The position numbers were made by a program, and so were the translations under genes. From positions 1 to 37,936 of the forward strand of contig JACPCG010000170.1 of assembly GCA_016179925.1 (NCBI GenBank): a stretch of 37,936 nucleotides of DNA, in the 5' to 3' direction. This document shows positions 22,750 through 30,003 of this stretch, piece after piece (positions within the stretch are counted from its first letter, which is position 1; every line of letters starts with the position of its first letter). A model generated the notes under the pieces. That model saw only the letters and a program-made list of their open reading frames with translations, was not told the origin of the DNA and made no database searches. The stretch comes from Candidatus Rokuibacteriota bacterium. GTDB lineage: Bacteria; Methylomirabilota; Methylomirabilia; Rokubacteriales; CSP1-6.

Positions 22750-22895
22750 GGCGGGGGAGCGCCCTCCGTCGGCCAGCAGCCGTCGGTAGGTTCTGGGTGC
22801 CGCGCAATCCCCCGGGGTGCGGAACGACGCCGAGTAACCCGCCGCGGTATTGGAGAGTGCCCGAGGCGATGCCGGACGGGGGGCGCTCCCCCGCC
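22750..22895. repeat. Inverted repeat with structured centre between murG and the endonuclease-like gene
   Basis: GGCGGGGGAGCGCCC (22750-22764) is exactly inverted at 22881-22895, and pairing continues imperfectly inward (TCCGT-CGGC with GCCGGACGG). The centre holds further short stems (CCGC..GCGG around CCCCGGGG near 22802-22823, and GGTT..AACC). No reading frame is convincing here. Confidence 0.65.
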
Positions 22896-22915
22896 AGGAC
22901 CCGCCGACCGCAGCG

Positions 22916-23650
22916 TCAGCGCGCGGGTCGGCGGCCCCGGAGATCGAACCGCAGCGGGCATCCCTCGCAGCGCGGCACGGTCCGACAGTGCGCCTTGCCG
23001 ACGGCCACGAGGAGCGCGTGAAACTCGTTGAAGAGCGCGGGATCGGACGGCAGGTGCGCCTCGAAGAAGCCGCGGGCCTCCTCGTAGGTCGCGCGGCGGC
23101 CGAGCAGCCGGTGGCGCGCCAGCACGCGGCGGGCGTAGGCGTCGGCGACGAAGACGGGCCGGCCCGCGGCGTAGAGGAGGATGGCGTCAGCCGTCTCCGG
23201 TCCGAGCCCCGGCACCCCCAGGAGCTCGCGCCGGAGCCGGCCGAGCGGCAGCCGCCGCATCGCGCCCAATCGTCCGCCGAAGCGGTCGAGGAGCCACCGC
23301 GTCAGCGCTCGGAGCCGGCGTGCCTTGAGCCGGGGCGTGCCCGCCGCCCGGATGACGCCGGCGAGCGCCGCCGCCGGCGTCGCCGCCACGCGCTCGGCCC
23401 GGAGCAGACGGCGCGCGCGGAGCGCGGCGACGGCGCGCGCAGCGCTGGCCCAGGCGGTGTGCTGCGTGAGGACCGCGCCCGCGGCGATCTCGTAGGGCGT
23501 CCGGCCCGGCCACCACGCCTGCGGCCCGAACCGGCGCGCGAGCGCCAGGTAGAGGCGCAGGAGCCGCGCCTTGACGCGGTCGCGCGGCGGCCCGGGGAGC
23601 CGCCGCCGGCGCGCGAGCGGCGTTTGCGCTGAGCCGATGCTCGCCCTCAT
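22916..23650 (-). CDS. Endonuclease III domain protein (HhH-GPD DNA glycosylase-like)
   Basis: 244 residues of the EndoIII/HhH-GPD superfamily. It shows PYEIAAGAVLTQHTAWASAARAV (helix leading into the substrate pocket), then the helix-hairpin-helix VPGLGPETADAILLYAAGRPVFVADAYARRVL with the catalytic Asp (DAY). A C-terminal cluster region CRTVPRCEGCPLRFDL has three of the four Cys ligands of the usual Fe-S loop; the fourth is absent. This resembles the MagIII-like branch more than classical Nth. Probable role: base excision repair. The ATG start overlaps the divergent gene start by 14 bases; the long basic N-terminus leaves the true start uncertain. Confidence 0.85.
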   Translation of the reverse strand: MRASIGSAQTPLARRRRLPGPPRDRVKARLLRLYLALARRFGPQAWWPGRTPYEIAAGAVLTQHTAWASAARAVAALRARRLLRAERVAATPAAALAGVIRAAGTPRLKARRLRALTRWLLDRFGGRLGAMRRLPLGRLRRELLGVPGLGPETADAILLYAAGRPVFVADAYARRVLARHRLLGRRATYEEARGFFEAHLPSDPALFNEFHALLVAVGKAHCRTVPRCEGCPLRFDLRGRRPAR

Positions 23651-24608
23651 CGTCCTCCTCCAGACCCTGACGCTCGCCGTGAGCGGACCGCCCGGGTCAG
23701 CCGAGTATCTCCCGCTCCGGGTGGCCGAGGCGGAAGGCTACTTCGCGCGCGAGGGGCTCGCCGTCACGCTCCGCACCACGCGCGCCGAGCCCGGCGCCGC
23801 CGAGGCGCTGACTCAAGGCCAGGTGGAGCTGGCGGCAACGACGCTCGAAGCGATGCTCCGCTTCGGCCCCCACGTCGCGGGCCAGACGCCGCGCGTCGTC
23901 TTCGGCCTCACGGCGGCGCCGCCCGTCGCGCTGCTCGTCGCGGGGCCGCACACGGCCGCCGTGCGATCCGTGGACGACCTGCCCGGGCTCCGGGTGGGCG
24001 TGACCACGCCCGGCGCCCCGGAGCACGCCTGGTTCGGCTGGCTCCTCGCCCGCGCCGGGCTCAGCGTGGCGCAGATCCACGTGCTGAGCCTGGGCGGTCG
24101 CGGCCTCGTCGCCGCCCTGGACTCGGGAGAGATTCATGCCGCGCTCGTCCACGAGCCCGTCGCGGGCTACCTGATCGCGGACGGGCGGGCGAGGCTCCTC
24201 GCTGATTTCCGGACGCCCGCCGCCGTGGCGGCCGCCCTCGGCCGTCAGACCGTCAACGCCGCCGTCTTCGTCCGCGCCGACCGGCGGCCAAAAGAGAGCG
24301 ACCTCGCCGCCCTCGCGCGCGCCCTCCTGGCCGCCGAGGAGCGGATCCGGGGGGCGACCGCCGAGGCGCTCGCCGCCAAGCTCCCGAAGCGCGTGGTCGG
24401 CGCCCACGAGGAGTTCGAGGCCCGGCTCGCGGCGACCCGCGGGAGTTACCTGGCCGACGGCCTCGTCACGGCGGACGAGGTCGAGCAGACGGTCGCGATC
24501 ATCCGCGGCCACACGCCGCTGCCTGCGTCGCTCCGGATCCCGCGGCCCGAGGAGATGCTTCACCTCGAGCCGCTCCGGAAGGCGCTCAAGGCCCGGCCCC
24601 CGCGCTGA
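23637..24608 (+). CDS. NMT1/THI5-like periplasmic substrate-binding protein
   Basis: 323 residues. A short hydrophobic N-terminus (LALIVLLQTLTLAVSGPPGSA) looks like a signal peptide without a lipobox cysteine. The body follows the NMT1/SsuA pattern: EYLPLRVAEAEGYFAREGLAVTLRTTRAEPGAAEALTQGQVELAATTLEAML, then VDDLPGLRVGVTTPGAPEHAWFGWLL and DSGEIHAALVHEPVAGYLI. Such proteins bind thiamine precursors, alkanesulfonates or other small organics for ABC uptake. No permease or ATPase gene is adjacent, so the ligand and partners are unknown. The 3' end overlaps convergent maf by 23 bases. Confidence 0.85.
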   Translation: MLALIVLLQTLTLAVSGPPGSAEYLPLRVAEAEGYFAREGLAVTLRTTRAEPGAAEALTQGQVELAATTLEAMLRFGPHVAGQTPRVVFGLTAAPPVALLVAGPHTAAVRSVDDLPGLRVGVTTPGAPEHAWFGWLLARAGLSVAQIHVLSLGGRGLVAALDSGEIHAALVHEPVAGYLIADGRARLLADFRTPAAVAAALGRQTVNAAVFVRADRRPKESDLAALARALLAAEERIRGATAEALAAKLPKRVVGAHEEFEARLAATRGSYLADGLVTADEVEQTVAIIRGHTPLPASLRIPRPEEMLHLEPLRKALKARPPR

Positions 24609-25170
24609 CGGGCACGCCGAACTCGGCGAGGAGCCGGCGCGTCTCCTCGACGGGCAACCCCACCACGTTCGTGTAGGAGCCGGTCAGGCGCTCCACGAGC
24701 GCGCCCCCCAGGTCCTGGACAGCGTAGGCGCCCGCCTTGTCGAGCGGCGCGCCGGAGGCCACATAGGCGTCGATCGTTGCCTCCGAGTAGCGCGCCATGA
24801 GCACCCGGCTCGTCACGGCCAGGGCCTTCTCGCGGCCGCTCCGCGCGTCCGCGACGGCGAGGCCCGTGACGACCTCGTGCTCCCGGCCGCGGAGGCGCCG
24901 GAGCATGGCGCGCGCCTCCTCGGGCCCGGATGGCTTGCCGAGGGGCTCGCCATCCAGGACCACGACCGTGTCCGCCGCCAGGACGATGCCGTCGCGGTGA
25001 CGGCCGGCGACCGCGCGGGCCTTTCGGAGCGCCAGGCGGCCGACGGCCTCGGGCACCGGGCCCCCCTCGAGCGTCTCCTCGACCTCGCTCGCCTCCACCT
25101 CGAACTTCGGACAGATGACGCTCAGCAGGTCGCGGCGTCGTGGGGACGCCGAGGCCAAGATCAGTCGCAC
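24586..25170 (-). CDS. maf: Maf/YhdE-family nucleoside triphosphate pyrophosphatase
   Basis: 194 residues. The signature N-terminus is RLILASASPRRRDLL, followed by ADTVVVLDGEPLGKPSGPEEARAMLRRLRGREHEVVTG, DKAGAYAVQDLGGALVERLTGSYTNVVGLPVE. These carry the conserved catalytic and metal residues. The family hydrolyses non-canonical or modified nucleotides (dTTP, UTP, m5UTP and others). A GTG start at 25170 gives the standard N-terminus. It is last in the speD-speE-DUF4321-maf run. Confidence 0.94.
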   Translation of the reverse strand: MRLILASASPRRRDLLSVICPKFEVEASEVEETLEGGPVPEAVGRLALRKARAVAGRHRDGIVLAADTVVVLDGEPLGKPSGPEEARAMLRRLRGREHEVVTGLAVADARSGREKALAVTSRVLMARYSEATIDAYVASGAPLDKAGAYAVQDLGGALVERLTGSYTNVVGLPVEETRRLLAEFGVPVSAGAGP

Positions 25171-25184
25171 GGCGTGTGGTTTGG

Positions 25185-25451
25185 CTACAGGCGGCGCAGA
25201 GTGAGAGCGGCGATGACGATCCCGATGACGCCGACCAGGTTGACCTTGAGGGCGAGGCCGAATGTCACGGAGAGAAAGCGCAAGTCGAGGGTCGCGGGCG
25301 GCGTGAGCCCGATCGTCGGGCCCCGGGTGATGAGGTCCTGGACGCGGCCGGCGGGCAGCAGGGCACCGAGGAGCTCGCCCAGGAGGGAGCCGACCACGAG
25401 CCCGGCGACGACCACCAGGAGAACCAGCGCGATGCCTCGCTGGGCCGGCAT
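25185..25451 (-). CDS. DUF4321 family small membrane protein
   Basis: 88 residues with two membrane helices (IALVLLVVVAGLVVGSLLGELLGALL and NLVGVIGIVIAALTL) flanking a short loop ending LDLRFLSVTFGLALKVN, the pattern of DUF4321 proteins. It lies 14 bases upstream of maf and 12 downstream of speE, so it is co-transcribed. DUF4321 genes are often near maf and cell-division or cell-shape genes; function unknown. Confidence 0.8.
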   Translation of the reverse strand: MPAQRGIALVLLVVVAGLVVGSLLGELLGALLPAGRVQDLITRGPTIGLTPPATLDLRFLSVTFGLALKVNLVGVIGIVIAALTLRRL

Positions 25452-25463
25452 GGTGCCCCCGCC

Positions 25464-26354
25464 TCAGGCCATGATCAAAGGATTGGCGTCCGTGACGACC
25501 CGCGTCTGCGCGTCGATCGCCTTGCGGATGAACTTCGGCAGGCTGAAGGCGTGCTGGTGGGTCGCCCCGTCCCAGTAGTCGAGCTGGCCGCTCACGCGTT
25601 CTCCGATAAGCTTGTCGACGGCGTCGGCTGTAAGCCGCCGCTGGTCCACCTTCCTTCCGGCCAGGATGAACCCCCACGGCGTGCCGAAGCAGGAGACGAA
25701 GGTCTGGTAACCGGCCACCACCGGGAAGACCTCCCGGAGCGTCCGATGAATGGAGGTGTAGAAGGTGAGCTCGTTCAGCTTCGTCATCCCGGCCTGCAGC
25801 GTCATCGTCCCGCCGGGGGTGAGCCGGTCCCTCACGAGGGTGTAGAACTCCTTCGTGAAGAGCATGCAGGCCGGCCCCTCCTCCAGGGGCTCGACGAGGT
25901 CGACCGTGATGAAATCGAACCAGTCCGAGGTTTTCTCGAGATAGGCCCGGGCGTCCTCGCACCGAACCTCCGTCCGCGGGTCCTCGAACGCGCCCCGGTG
26001 CAGCTCGGGCAGGTGCGTCTTGCAGATCTCGACGACCTCGGCGGAGGGATATTTCAGGATTTCCCGGACCGTGGCGCCCTCGCCCCCACCGATGACTAGT
26101 GCGTTTTGCGGAGGCCCCTGGGTCGCCAGCATCCCCGGATGAACGAGGGCCTCGTGGTAGATGAACTCGTCAGCCTGGCTGGACTGGATCCTCCCGTCGA
26201 GCACCAGGATCTTCCCGTAGGAGACGGTCTCCATGATCTCGACGTGCTGGAACTTGGTCTGCGCCTCGACGACCGTCCGCTTGATGGCGTGCATGTGGCC
26301 TTCGGCGGGGGTCGTGGTCTCGAAAAACCACTTATATCCCTGCGGGTTGATCAC
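25464..26354 (-). CDS. speE: Polyamine aminopropyltransferase (spermidine-synthase family), with internal gap
   Basis: 296 residues: YKWFFETTTPAEGHMHAIKRTVVEAQTKFQHVEIMETVSYGKILVLDGRIQSSQADEFIYHEALVHPGM is the standard N-terminal domain, then GGGEGATVREIL. Directly after KYPSAE the protein reads VVEICKTHLPELH, whereas relatives carry about ten more residues there (a strand ending in the acidic D/E-x-D that binds decarboxylated SAM). The acceptor-side DLVEPLEEGPACMLFTKEFY is intact. The product would be spermidine or, if agmatine is the acceptor, aminopropylagmatine. GTG start overlaps the speD stop (GTGA). Confidence 0.88.
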   Translation of the reverse strand: MINPQGYKWFFETTTPAEGHMHAIKRTVVEAQTKFQHVEIMETVSYGKILVLDGRIQSSQADEFIYHEALVHPGMLATQGPPQNALVIGGGEGATVREILKYPSAEVVEICKTHLPELHRGAFEDPRTEVRCEDARAYLEKTSDWFDFITVDLVEPLEEGPACMLFTKEFYTLVRDRLTPGGTMTLQAGMTKLNELTFYTSIHRTLREVFPVVAGYQTFVSCFGTPWGFILAGRKVDQRRLTADAVDKLIGERVSGQLDYWDGATHQHAFSLPKFIRKAIDAQTRVVTDANPLIMA

Positions 26355-26746
26355 CTGATGGCGACCACGGCACGGTTCACGACGGGCATCGACGAGTTGA
26401 GGAACATGCCGCGCTGCATCTCGACGATGGAGGTGCGCTCGGCGGCGAACTGCTCGACCAGGTAGCTGGCGGCCACCTCCGGCTGCAGCATATCGCCGCA
26501 GGAGAAGATGTCGACGGCCGCGTAGCGGTACTCGGGCCAGGTGTGGATGGAGAGATGGGACTCGGCGATCACGACGACGCCACTGATACCGAACGGGTTG
26601 AACTCGTGGAAGACGACGTCCACGATCGTGGCTTGGGCCCGCCTTGCCGCCTCGACCAGGGCCCCCTTCACGGCCTCGAGGTTGTTGATCACGTCAGGGT
26701 CGCAATCGAACAACTCGATCAGCAGGTGTCGTCCCAGGGCGTTCAA
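26351..26746 (-). CDS. speD: S-adenosylmethionine decarboxylase proenzyme (prokaryotic class 1B type)
   Basis: 131 residues: MNALGRHLLIELFDCDPDVINNLEAVK, then FHEFNPFGISGVVVIAESHLSIHTWPEYRYAAVDIFSCGD. The chain self-cleaves at Glu62-Ser63 to make a pyruvoyl group. Ser63, His68 and Cys83 fall at exactly the numbers of the Thermotoga maritima enzyme when TTG 26746 is taken as start, which supports that choice, as does GGAGG nine bases upstream. It supplies decarboxylated SAM to the SpeE encoded immediately downstream. It is divergent from pdaD across a structured 295-bp region. Confidence 0.94.
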   Translation of the reverse strand: MNALGRHLLIELFDCDPDVINNLEAVKGALVEAARRAQATIVDVVFHEFNPFGISGVVVIAESHLSIHTWPEYRYAAVDIFSCGDMLQPEVAASYLVEQFAAERTSIVEMQRGMFLNSSMPVVNRAVVAIR

Positions 26747-26867
26747 TCCTATGGCCCTCCTTTCCCCGATCCGGTCATCTACCGCACCTCTCCTGCGACG
26801 CATCGCCCGCGTCGCCGTTGCGTGCCGAAAAAATTTTGCTCTACACCAAAAACTTGTTTCACTGTAT

Positions 26868-27005
26868 GGCCCGGTTTTTTCGATTGCAAGAAAAAAACGC
26901 TCTTCCGGGCCCTCCGGCGGCCGGGAACGCGCCGCCGCCCCGTGAGACCCGTGTAGTCGGCGGCGAAGGGTCCCGCGCGGGCGGCGCGTTCCCGGCCGCC
27001 GGAGG
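26868..27005. promoter_or_regulatory. Structured intergenic region between speD and pdaD
   Basis: 26911-26936 is exactly inverted at 26980-27005 (26-bp arms, 43-base loop). Immediately left, GGCCCGG (26868-26874) and CCGGGCC (26905-26911) enclose TTTTTTC..GAAAAAAA, another hairpin in an unusually AT-rich stretch (26825-26900) of this GC-rich DNA. It lies between two polyamine operons and must contain their promoters. Whether it is an attenuator, a protein-binding site or a repeat insertion cannot be told. Confidence 0.6.
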
Positions 27006-27041
27006 ACTTTTCCTCTTGCATCTCGGTGCGGCGCCGGTAGA

Positions 27042-27536
27042 GTGACGAAAGAATCGATGACGAAGACGGTGACGATGGCAGCGGCGACGGTCGGCCACGC
27101 CGAGGGCGGCACGCCCCTCAACGCCTTCGACAACGCGCTCCTCGCCGCCGGCATCGGCAACGTCAACCTCGTCAAGGTCTCGAGCATCATCCCGCCCGAC
27201 GTCGCGATCGTGGACCTGCCGAAGATCAAGCCCGGCGCCCTCGTGCCGACGGCGTACGCGGCGATGACGAGCGAGGTGCCCGGCCAGACGCTCGCCGCCG
27301 CGGTCGGCTGGGCGCTCCCCGACGATCCGGCCAAGCCGGGCGTGATCATGGAGTTCCACGACATCGCCACCCGCGCGGAGGCCGAGCGGGCGGTCCGCGC
27401 GATGCTCGAGGAGGCGTTCCGGGTCCGCGGGGAGCCGATCCGGGAGCTGCGCGTCTTCCCCGTCGAGCACACGGTCGAGCGGGTCGGCTGCGTCCTCGCC
27501 GCGGTCGTCCTGCTCGCCGAGCAGGACCTGGCCTAG
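27042..27536 (+). CDS. pdaD: Pyruvoyl-dependent arginine decarboxylase
   Basis: 164 residues from GTG 27042 (ATG 27057 possible). The PdaD signature is clear: EGGTPLNAFDNALLAAGIGNVNLVKVSSIIPPDVAIVDLPKIKPGALVPTAYAAMTSEVPGQTLAAAVGWALP, with self-cleavage between Ser47 and Ser48 (KVS/SII) creating the pyruvoyl cofactor, and the late EHTVERVGCVLAAVVLL with the catalytic Glu. It converts arginine to agmatine. The gene is divergent from speD-speE, so agmatine could feed aminopropyl transfer directly (the thermophile/archaeal route) or be hydrolysed by an agmatinase encoded elsewhere. None is in this window. Confidence 0.93.
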   Translation: MTKESMTKTVTMAAATVGHAEGGTPLNAFDNALLAAGIGNVNLVKVSSIIPPDVAIVDLPKIKPGALVPTAYAAMTSEVPGQTLAAAVGWALPDDPAKPGVIMEFHDIATRAEAERAVRAMLEEAFRVRGEPIRELRVFPVEHTVERVGCVLAAVVLLAEQDLA

Positions 27537-27563
27537 CGCCCGCCGGCCCCGAGGACCTCTCCG

Positions 27564-28331
27564 ATGAAGAGCCAGTACAGCGCCCCGCGCCTCTACGAGA
27601 TCGCGTTCGACATGAACCGCAAGGCCGAGGTGGAGTTCCTCGTCCACTGCTTCCGGCGGTACGCCAGGCGGCGGGTCAGCCGGGTGCTCGACATCGCCTG
27701 CGGCACCGGCCCCCACCTGATCCGGCTGGCCGACCGCGGCTTCCGGATGTCCGGGCTCGACCTCTCCCGCGAGAACATCGAGTTCCTCTGCCGCCGGCTC
27801 GCCGCCAAGGGCCAGGCGGGCGAGCTGGTCGTCGGCGACATGACCGACTTCCGCCTGCGCCACCCGGTAGACGCGGCGATCTGCATGCAGGACTCCCAGG
27901 GCCACCTCCTCACCAACGCGCAGCTCCTGGCCCACCTGCGCGCGGTCGCCCGGGCGGTGAAGAGGGGCGGGCTCTACATCTTCGACCGGTACATGGCCTC
28001 GTCGTGGACCAATCCGGCGCGGAGCTGGTCGTGGTCGCGGCGGCGCGGGGGGCTGATCGTCCGCGCCTCCTTTTCGGCGCTGAACGACGTCAACCCGGTG
28101 ACGCAGGTCTTCCGCGAGCGGATGCTGCTCGAGGCGATCGAGAATGGCACGCGCCGGGTCTACCGGCAGTCCCACCTCTCGCGGATGGTCTTCCCCCAGG
28201 AGCTCCGGGCGATGATCGACCTCGCGGGGGGGTTCGAGTTCGTCGAGTGGTTCTTCGGCTTCAAGCCCCACCAGATCCTGGAGCGCTCCAAGCACCCGCT
28301 CATCATGGTCGTCGTCCTCCGCAAGAAGTAA
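27564..28331 (+). CDS. Class I SAM-dependent methyltransferase
   Basis: 255 residues. The SAM-binding motif I is RVLDIACGTGPHLIRLADRGFRMSGLDLSRENIEF, motif II/III VVGDMTDFRLRHPVDAAICMQDSQGHLLTN, then VKRGGLYIFDRYM. The remaining C-terminal half (LNDVNPVTQVFRERMLLEAI.., FFGFKPHQILERSKHPLIMVVVLRKK) is like small-molecule methyltransferases; the substrate is unknown. It starts 27 bases after pdaD in the same direction, so a polyamine-linked substrate is possible but only by context. Confidence 0.85.
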   Translation: MKSQYSAPRLYEIAFDMNRKAEVEFLVHCFRRYARRRVSRVLDIACGTGPHLIRLADRGFRMSGLDLSRENIEFLCRRLAAKGQAGELVVGDMTDFRLRHPVDAAICMQDSQGHLLTNAQLLAHLRAVARAVKRGGLYIFDRYMASSWTNPARSWSWSRRRGGLIVRASFSALNDVNPVTQVFRERMLLEAIENGTRRVYRQSHLSRMVFPQELRAMIDLAGGFEFVEWFFGFKPHQILERSKHPLIMVVVLRKK

Positions 28332-28341
28332 GCGGGCCCCC

Positions 28342-28638
28342 ATGACACTGGCGGGCGCAGTCGAAGTCGGCCGCCGTGTCTTCCTCCGGGCCCCCACCGC
28401 CCGCGACCGCGACGAGTTCCTGGCGCTCATGAGAGCGAGCCTGGTGCGTCACGCCTTCCGGAGGCTCCGGCTTCATCGTCTCGAGGCGAACATCCAACCG
28501 CGCAACCGTGCCTCGATCCGGCTCGTCAGGCGGTGCGGCTTCAGGCGCGAGGGGTTCTCCCCGCGCTACTTGAAGGTCTTCGGGCGGTGGCGGGACCACG
28601 AGCGCTGGGCGATCACGGCGGAGGACCTGCGGCGGTGA
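28342..28638 (+). CDS. Shortened GNAT acetyltransferase (RimJ/RimL-like)
   Basis: 98 residues. The start (AVEVGRRVFLRAPTARDRDEFLALMRAS) and the end (AFRRLRLHRLEANIQPRNRASIRLVRRCGFRREGFSPRYLKVFGRWRDHERWAI) match the two ends of a RimJ-type protein of about 180 residues. The middle, including the acetyl-CoA pyrophosphate-binding loop, is missing at LVRHAFRR. The frame is preserved, so a deletion of about 240 bases is likely. The product is probably inactive. Stop overlaps the rlmI-like start (GTGA). Confidence 0.75.
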   Translation: MTLAGAVEVGRRVFLRAPTARDRDEFLALMRASLVRHAFRRLRLHRLEANIQPRNRASIRLVRRCGFRREGFSPRYLKVFGRWRDHERWAITAEDLRR

Positions 28639-29813
28639 AGCGCGCTCAGGCGGTGCTGCGGCTCAAGCGGGGGCGTGAGCGGGCGCGGACTCATCCCTGG
28701 ATCTTCAAGAGCGAAGTGGCCGACGTGAGCGACGTCGAGCCCGGCGCGGCCGTCACGGTCATCGACTCCGCCGGGACGTTCGTCGGGCGCGGCCACTTCA
28801 ACCCGCGCCCGGCGCTCTGCTGCCGAATCCTCACCTGGACGGACGAGCCGCTCGACCCCGCCTTCTACGAGCGGCGGGTCGCGGAGGCCGTCGCCCTCCG
28901 CTCGCGGGGCGCCGGCGGCGCCCCCGCCCTCGCCCGCCTCGTCTGGAGCGAGGCCGACGGCCTGCCCGGGTTGATCGTCGACCGCTACGGCCCGGCGCTC
29001 GTCGTCCAGTGCCTGACGCTCGGGATGGCCCGCGCGCGGCCCCTGGTCGTTGCCGCGCTCACCCGGGTGCTGGGCCCCCTCCCGGTCTTCAAAAAGGACG
29101 AGGACGCCCTGGGCCGCCTCGAAGGGTTCGAGCCGGCTCACGGCTGGGCGGGCCCGGCCGGGCCCGCGACGGTCGAGGTCGAGGAGGACGGCGTCAGGTT
29201 CACCGTGACGCTCGGCGCAGGTCACAAGACCGGGCTCTACCTCGACCAGCGGGAGAACCGCCTACGCGTCGGAGCCCTCGCCCGCGGTCGCGAGGTCCTC
29301 GACGCCTTCGCCTACGCCGGAGGCTTCGCCTGCCACGCCCTCCGGGGCGGGGCGCAGCGGGCGGTGCTCATCGAGTCCTCCCCGGAAGCGCTCGCGGCAG
29401 CCCGGCAGAACCTCGAGCTGAACCGCATGGCCGAGCGCGCCGAGATCGTCGCCGCGAACGTCTTCGACGAGCTCCGGCGGCTCGAGCGCGCCGGCGCGCG
29501 CTTCGGCGTGATCGTCCTCGACCCGCCGCCCTTCGCGCGCAGCCGCACCCAGCTCGAGGCCGCCGTGCGGGGCTACAAGGAGATCAACCTGCGCGCGATG
29601 CGGCTCCTCGAGCGCGGCGGCTGGCTGCTGACCTTCTCCTGCTCCCACCACGTGTCCCAGGCGCGCTTCGAGGAGATCTGTCGCGACGCCGCCGCCGACG
29701 CGGGCACGCGGCTCCGGGTGAGCGCCCCGCTCAGCCAGGCGAGCGACCACCCCGTCGTCCTCACCATCCCCGAAACGCGCTACTTGAAGGGCCTGCTGCT
29801 CGAAGCGGTGTGA
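28635..29813 (+). CDS. rlmI: RlmI-like class I rRNA large-subunit methyltransferase
   Basis: 392 residues. An N-terminal PUA-like domain (LRLKRGRERARTHPWIFKSEVADV..GAAVTVIDSAGTFVGRGHFNP) is followed by the RlmI central region and a Rossmann methyltransferase domain. The latter shows GHKTGLYLDQRENR, VLDAFAYAGGFACHALRGGAQRAVLIESSPEAL, VIVLDPPPFARSR and FSCSHHVS. The family methylates C5 of a 23S rRNA cytidine (C1962 in E. coli). GTG start overlaps the GNAT stop. Domain order and length are standard. Confidence 0.92.
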   Translation: MKRAQAVLRLKRGRERARTHPWIFKSEVADVSDVEPGAAVTVIDSAGTFVGRGHFNPRPALCCRILTWTDEPLDPAFYERRVAEAVALRSRGAGGAPALARLVWSEADGLPGLIVDRYGPALVVQCLTLGMARARPLVVAALTRVLGPLPVFKKDEDALGRLEGFEPAHGWAGPAGPATVEVEEDGVRFTVTLGAGHKTGLYLDQRENRLRVGALARGREVLDAFAYAGGFACHALRGGAQRAVLIESSPEALAAARQNLELNRMAERAEIVAANVFDELRRLERAGARFGVIVLDPPPFARSRTQLEAAVRGYKEINLRAMRLLERGGWLLTFSCSHHVSQARFEEICRDAAADAGTRLRVSAPLSQASDHPVVLTIPETRYLKGLLLEAV

Positions 29814-29829
29814 TCGCGAGTCGGTTCCT

Positions 29830-29945
29830 GTGCTTGAGGATCCAGACGTGCTCGGGGCCGAGCCCGAGCCGGCGCGCCTCGGCCTCGAGCCGCTGGGGCG
29901 GCTCCTCGATCGGCTCCTCGCCGAGGTCGAACGTCCCCCAGTGGA
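29830..29945 (-). pseudogene. Fragment of the MBL-fold hydrolase 3' end
   Basis: These 116 bases match 32904-33019 (offset 3074) with four differences and in the same orientation. On the minus strand they encode the equivalent of WGTFDLGEEPIEEPPQRLEAEARRLGLGPEHVWILKH. There is no upstream part. It is a relic of an ancient or recent duplication sitting between the rlmI-like gene and yjbQ. Confidence 0.8.
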
Positions 29946-29990
29946 GCAGGCATCGCCACGTTCGCGTGCAGGGGAAACCCCCCCGTTCGA

Positions 29991-29996
29991 TACAAT
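29991..29996 (+). promoter_or_regulatory. Probable -10 box of yjbQ giving a leaderless transcript
   Basis: TACAAT ends 7 bases before the ATG at 30004, so transcription would start at about the initiation codon. No ribosome-binding site precedes the ATG. The -35 box is not obvious (GTTCGC or GTGCAG upstream). Confidence 0.4.
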
Positions 29997-30003
29997 GCCG
30001 GCC

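Noticed and set aside
20304-22961. 885-codon minus-strand open frame across ddl and murG
   Set aside because: The plus strand carries complete Ddl and MurG motifs; the minus frame has no domain and crosses intergenic repeats.
26859-28430. 523-codon minus-strand open frame across pdaD and the methyltransferase gene
   Set aside because: It lies antisense to two well-supported genes and through the structured intergenic region.
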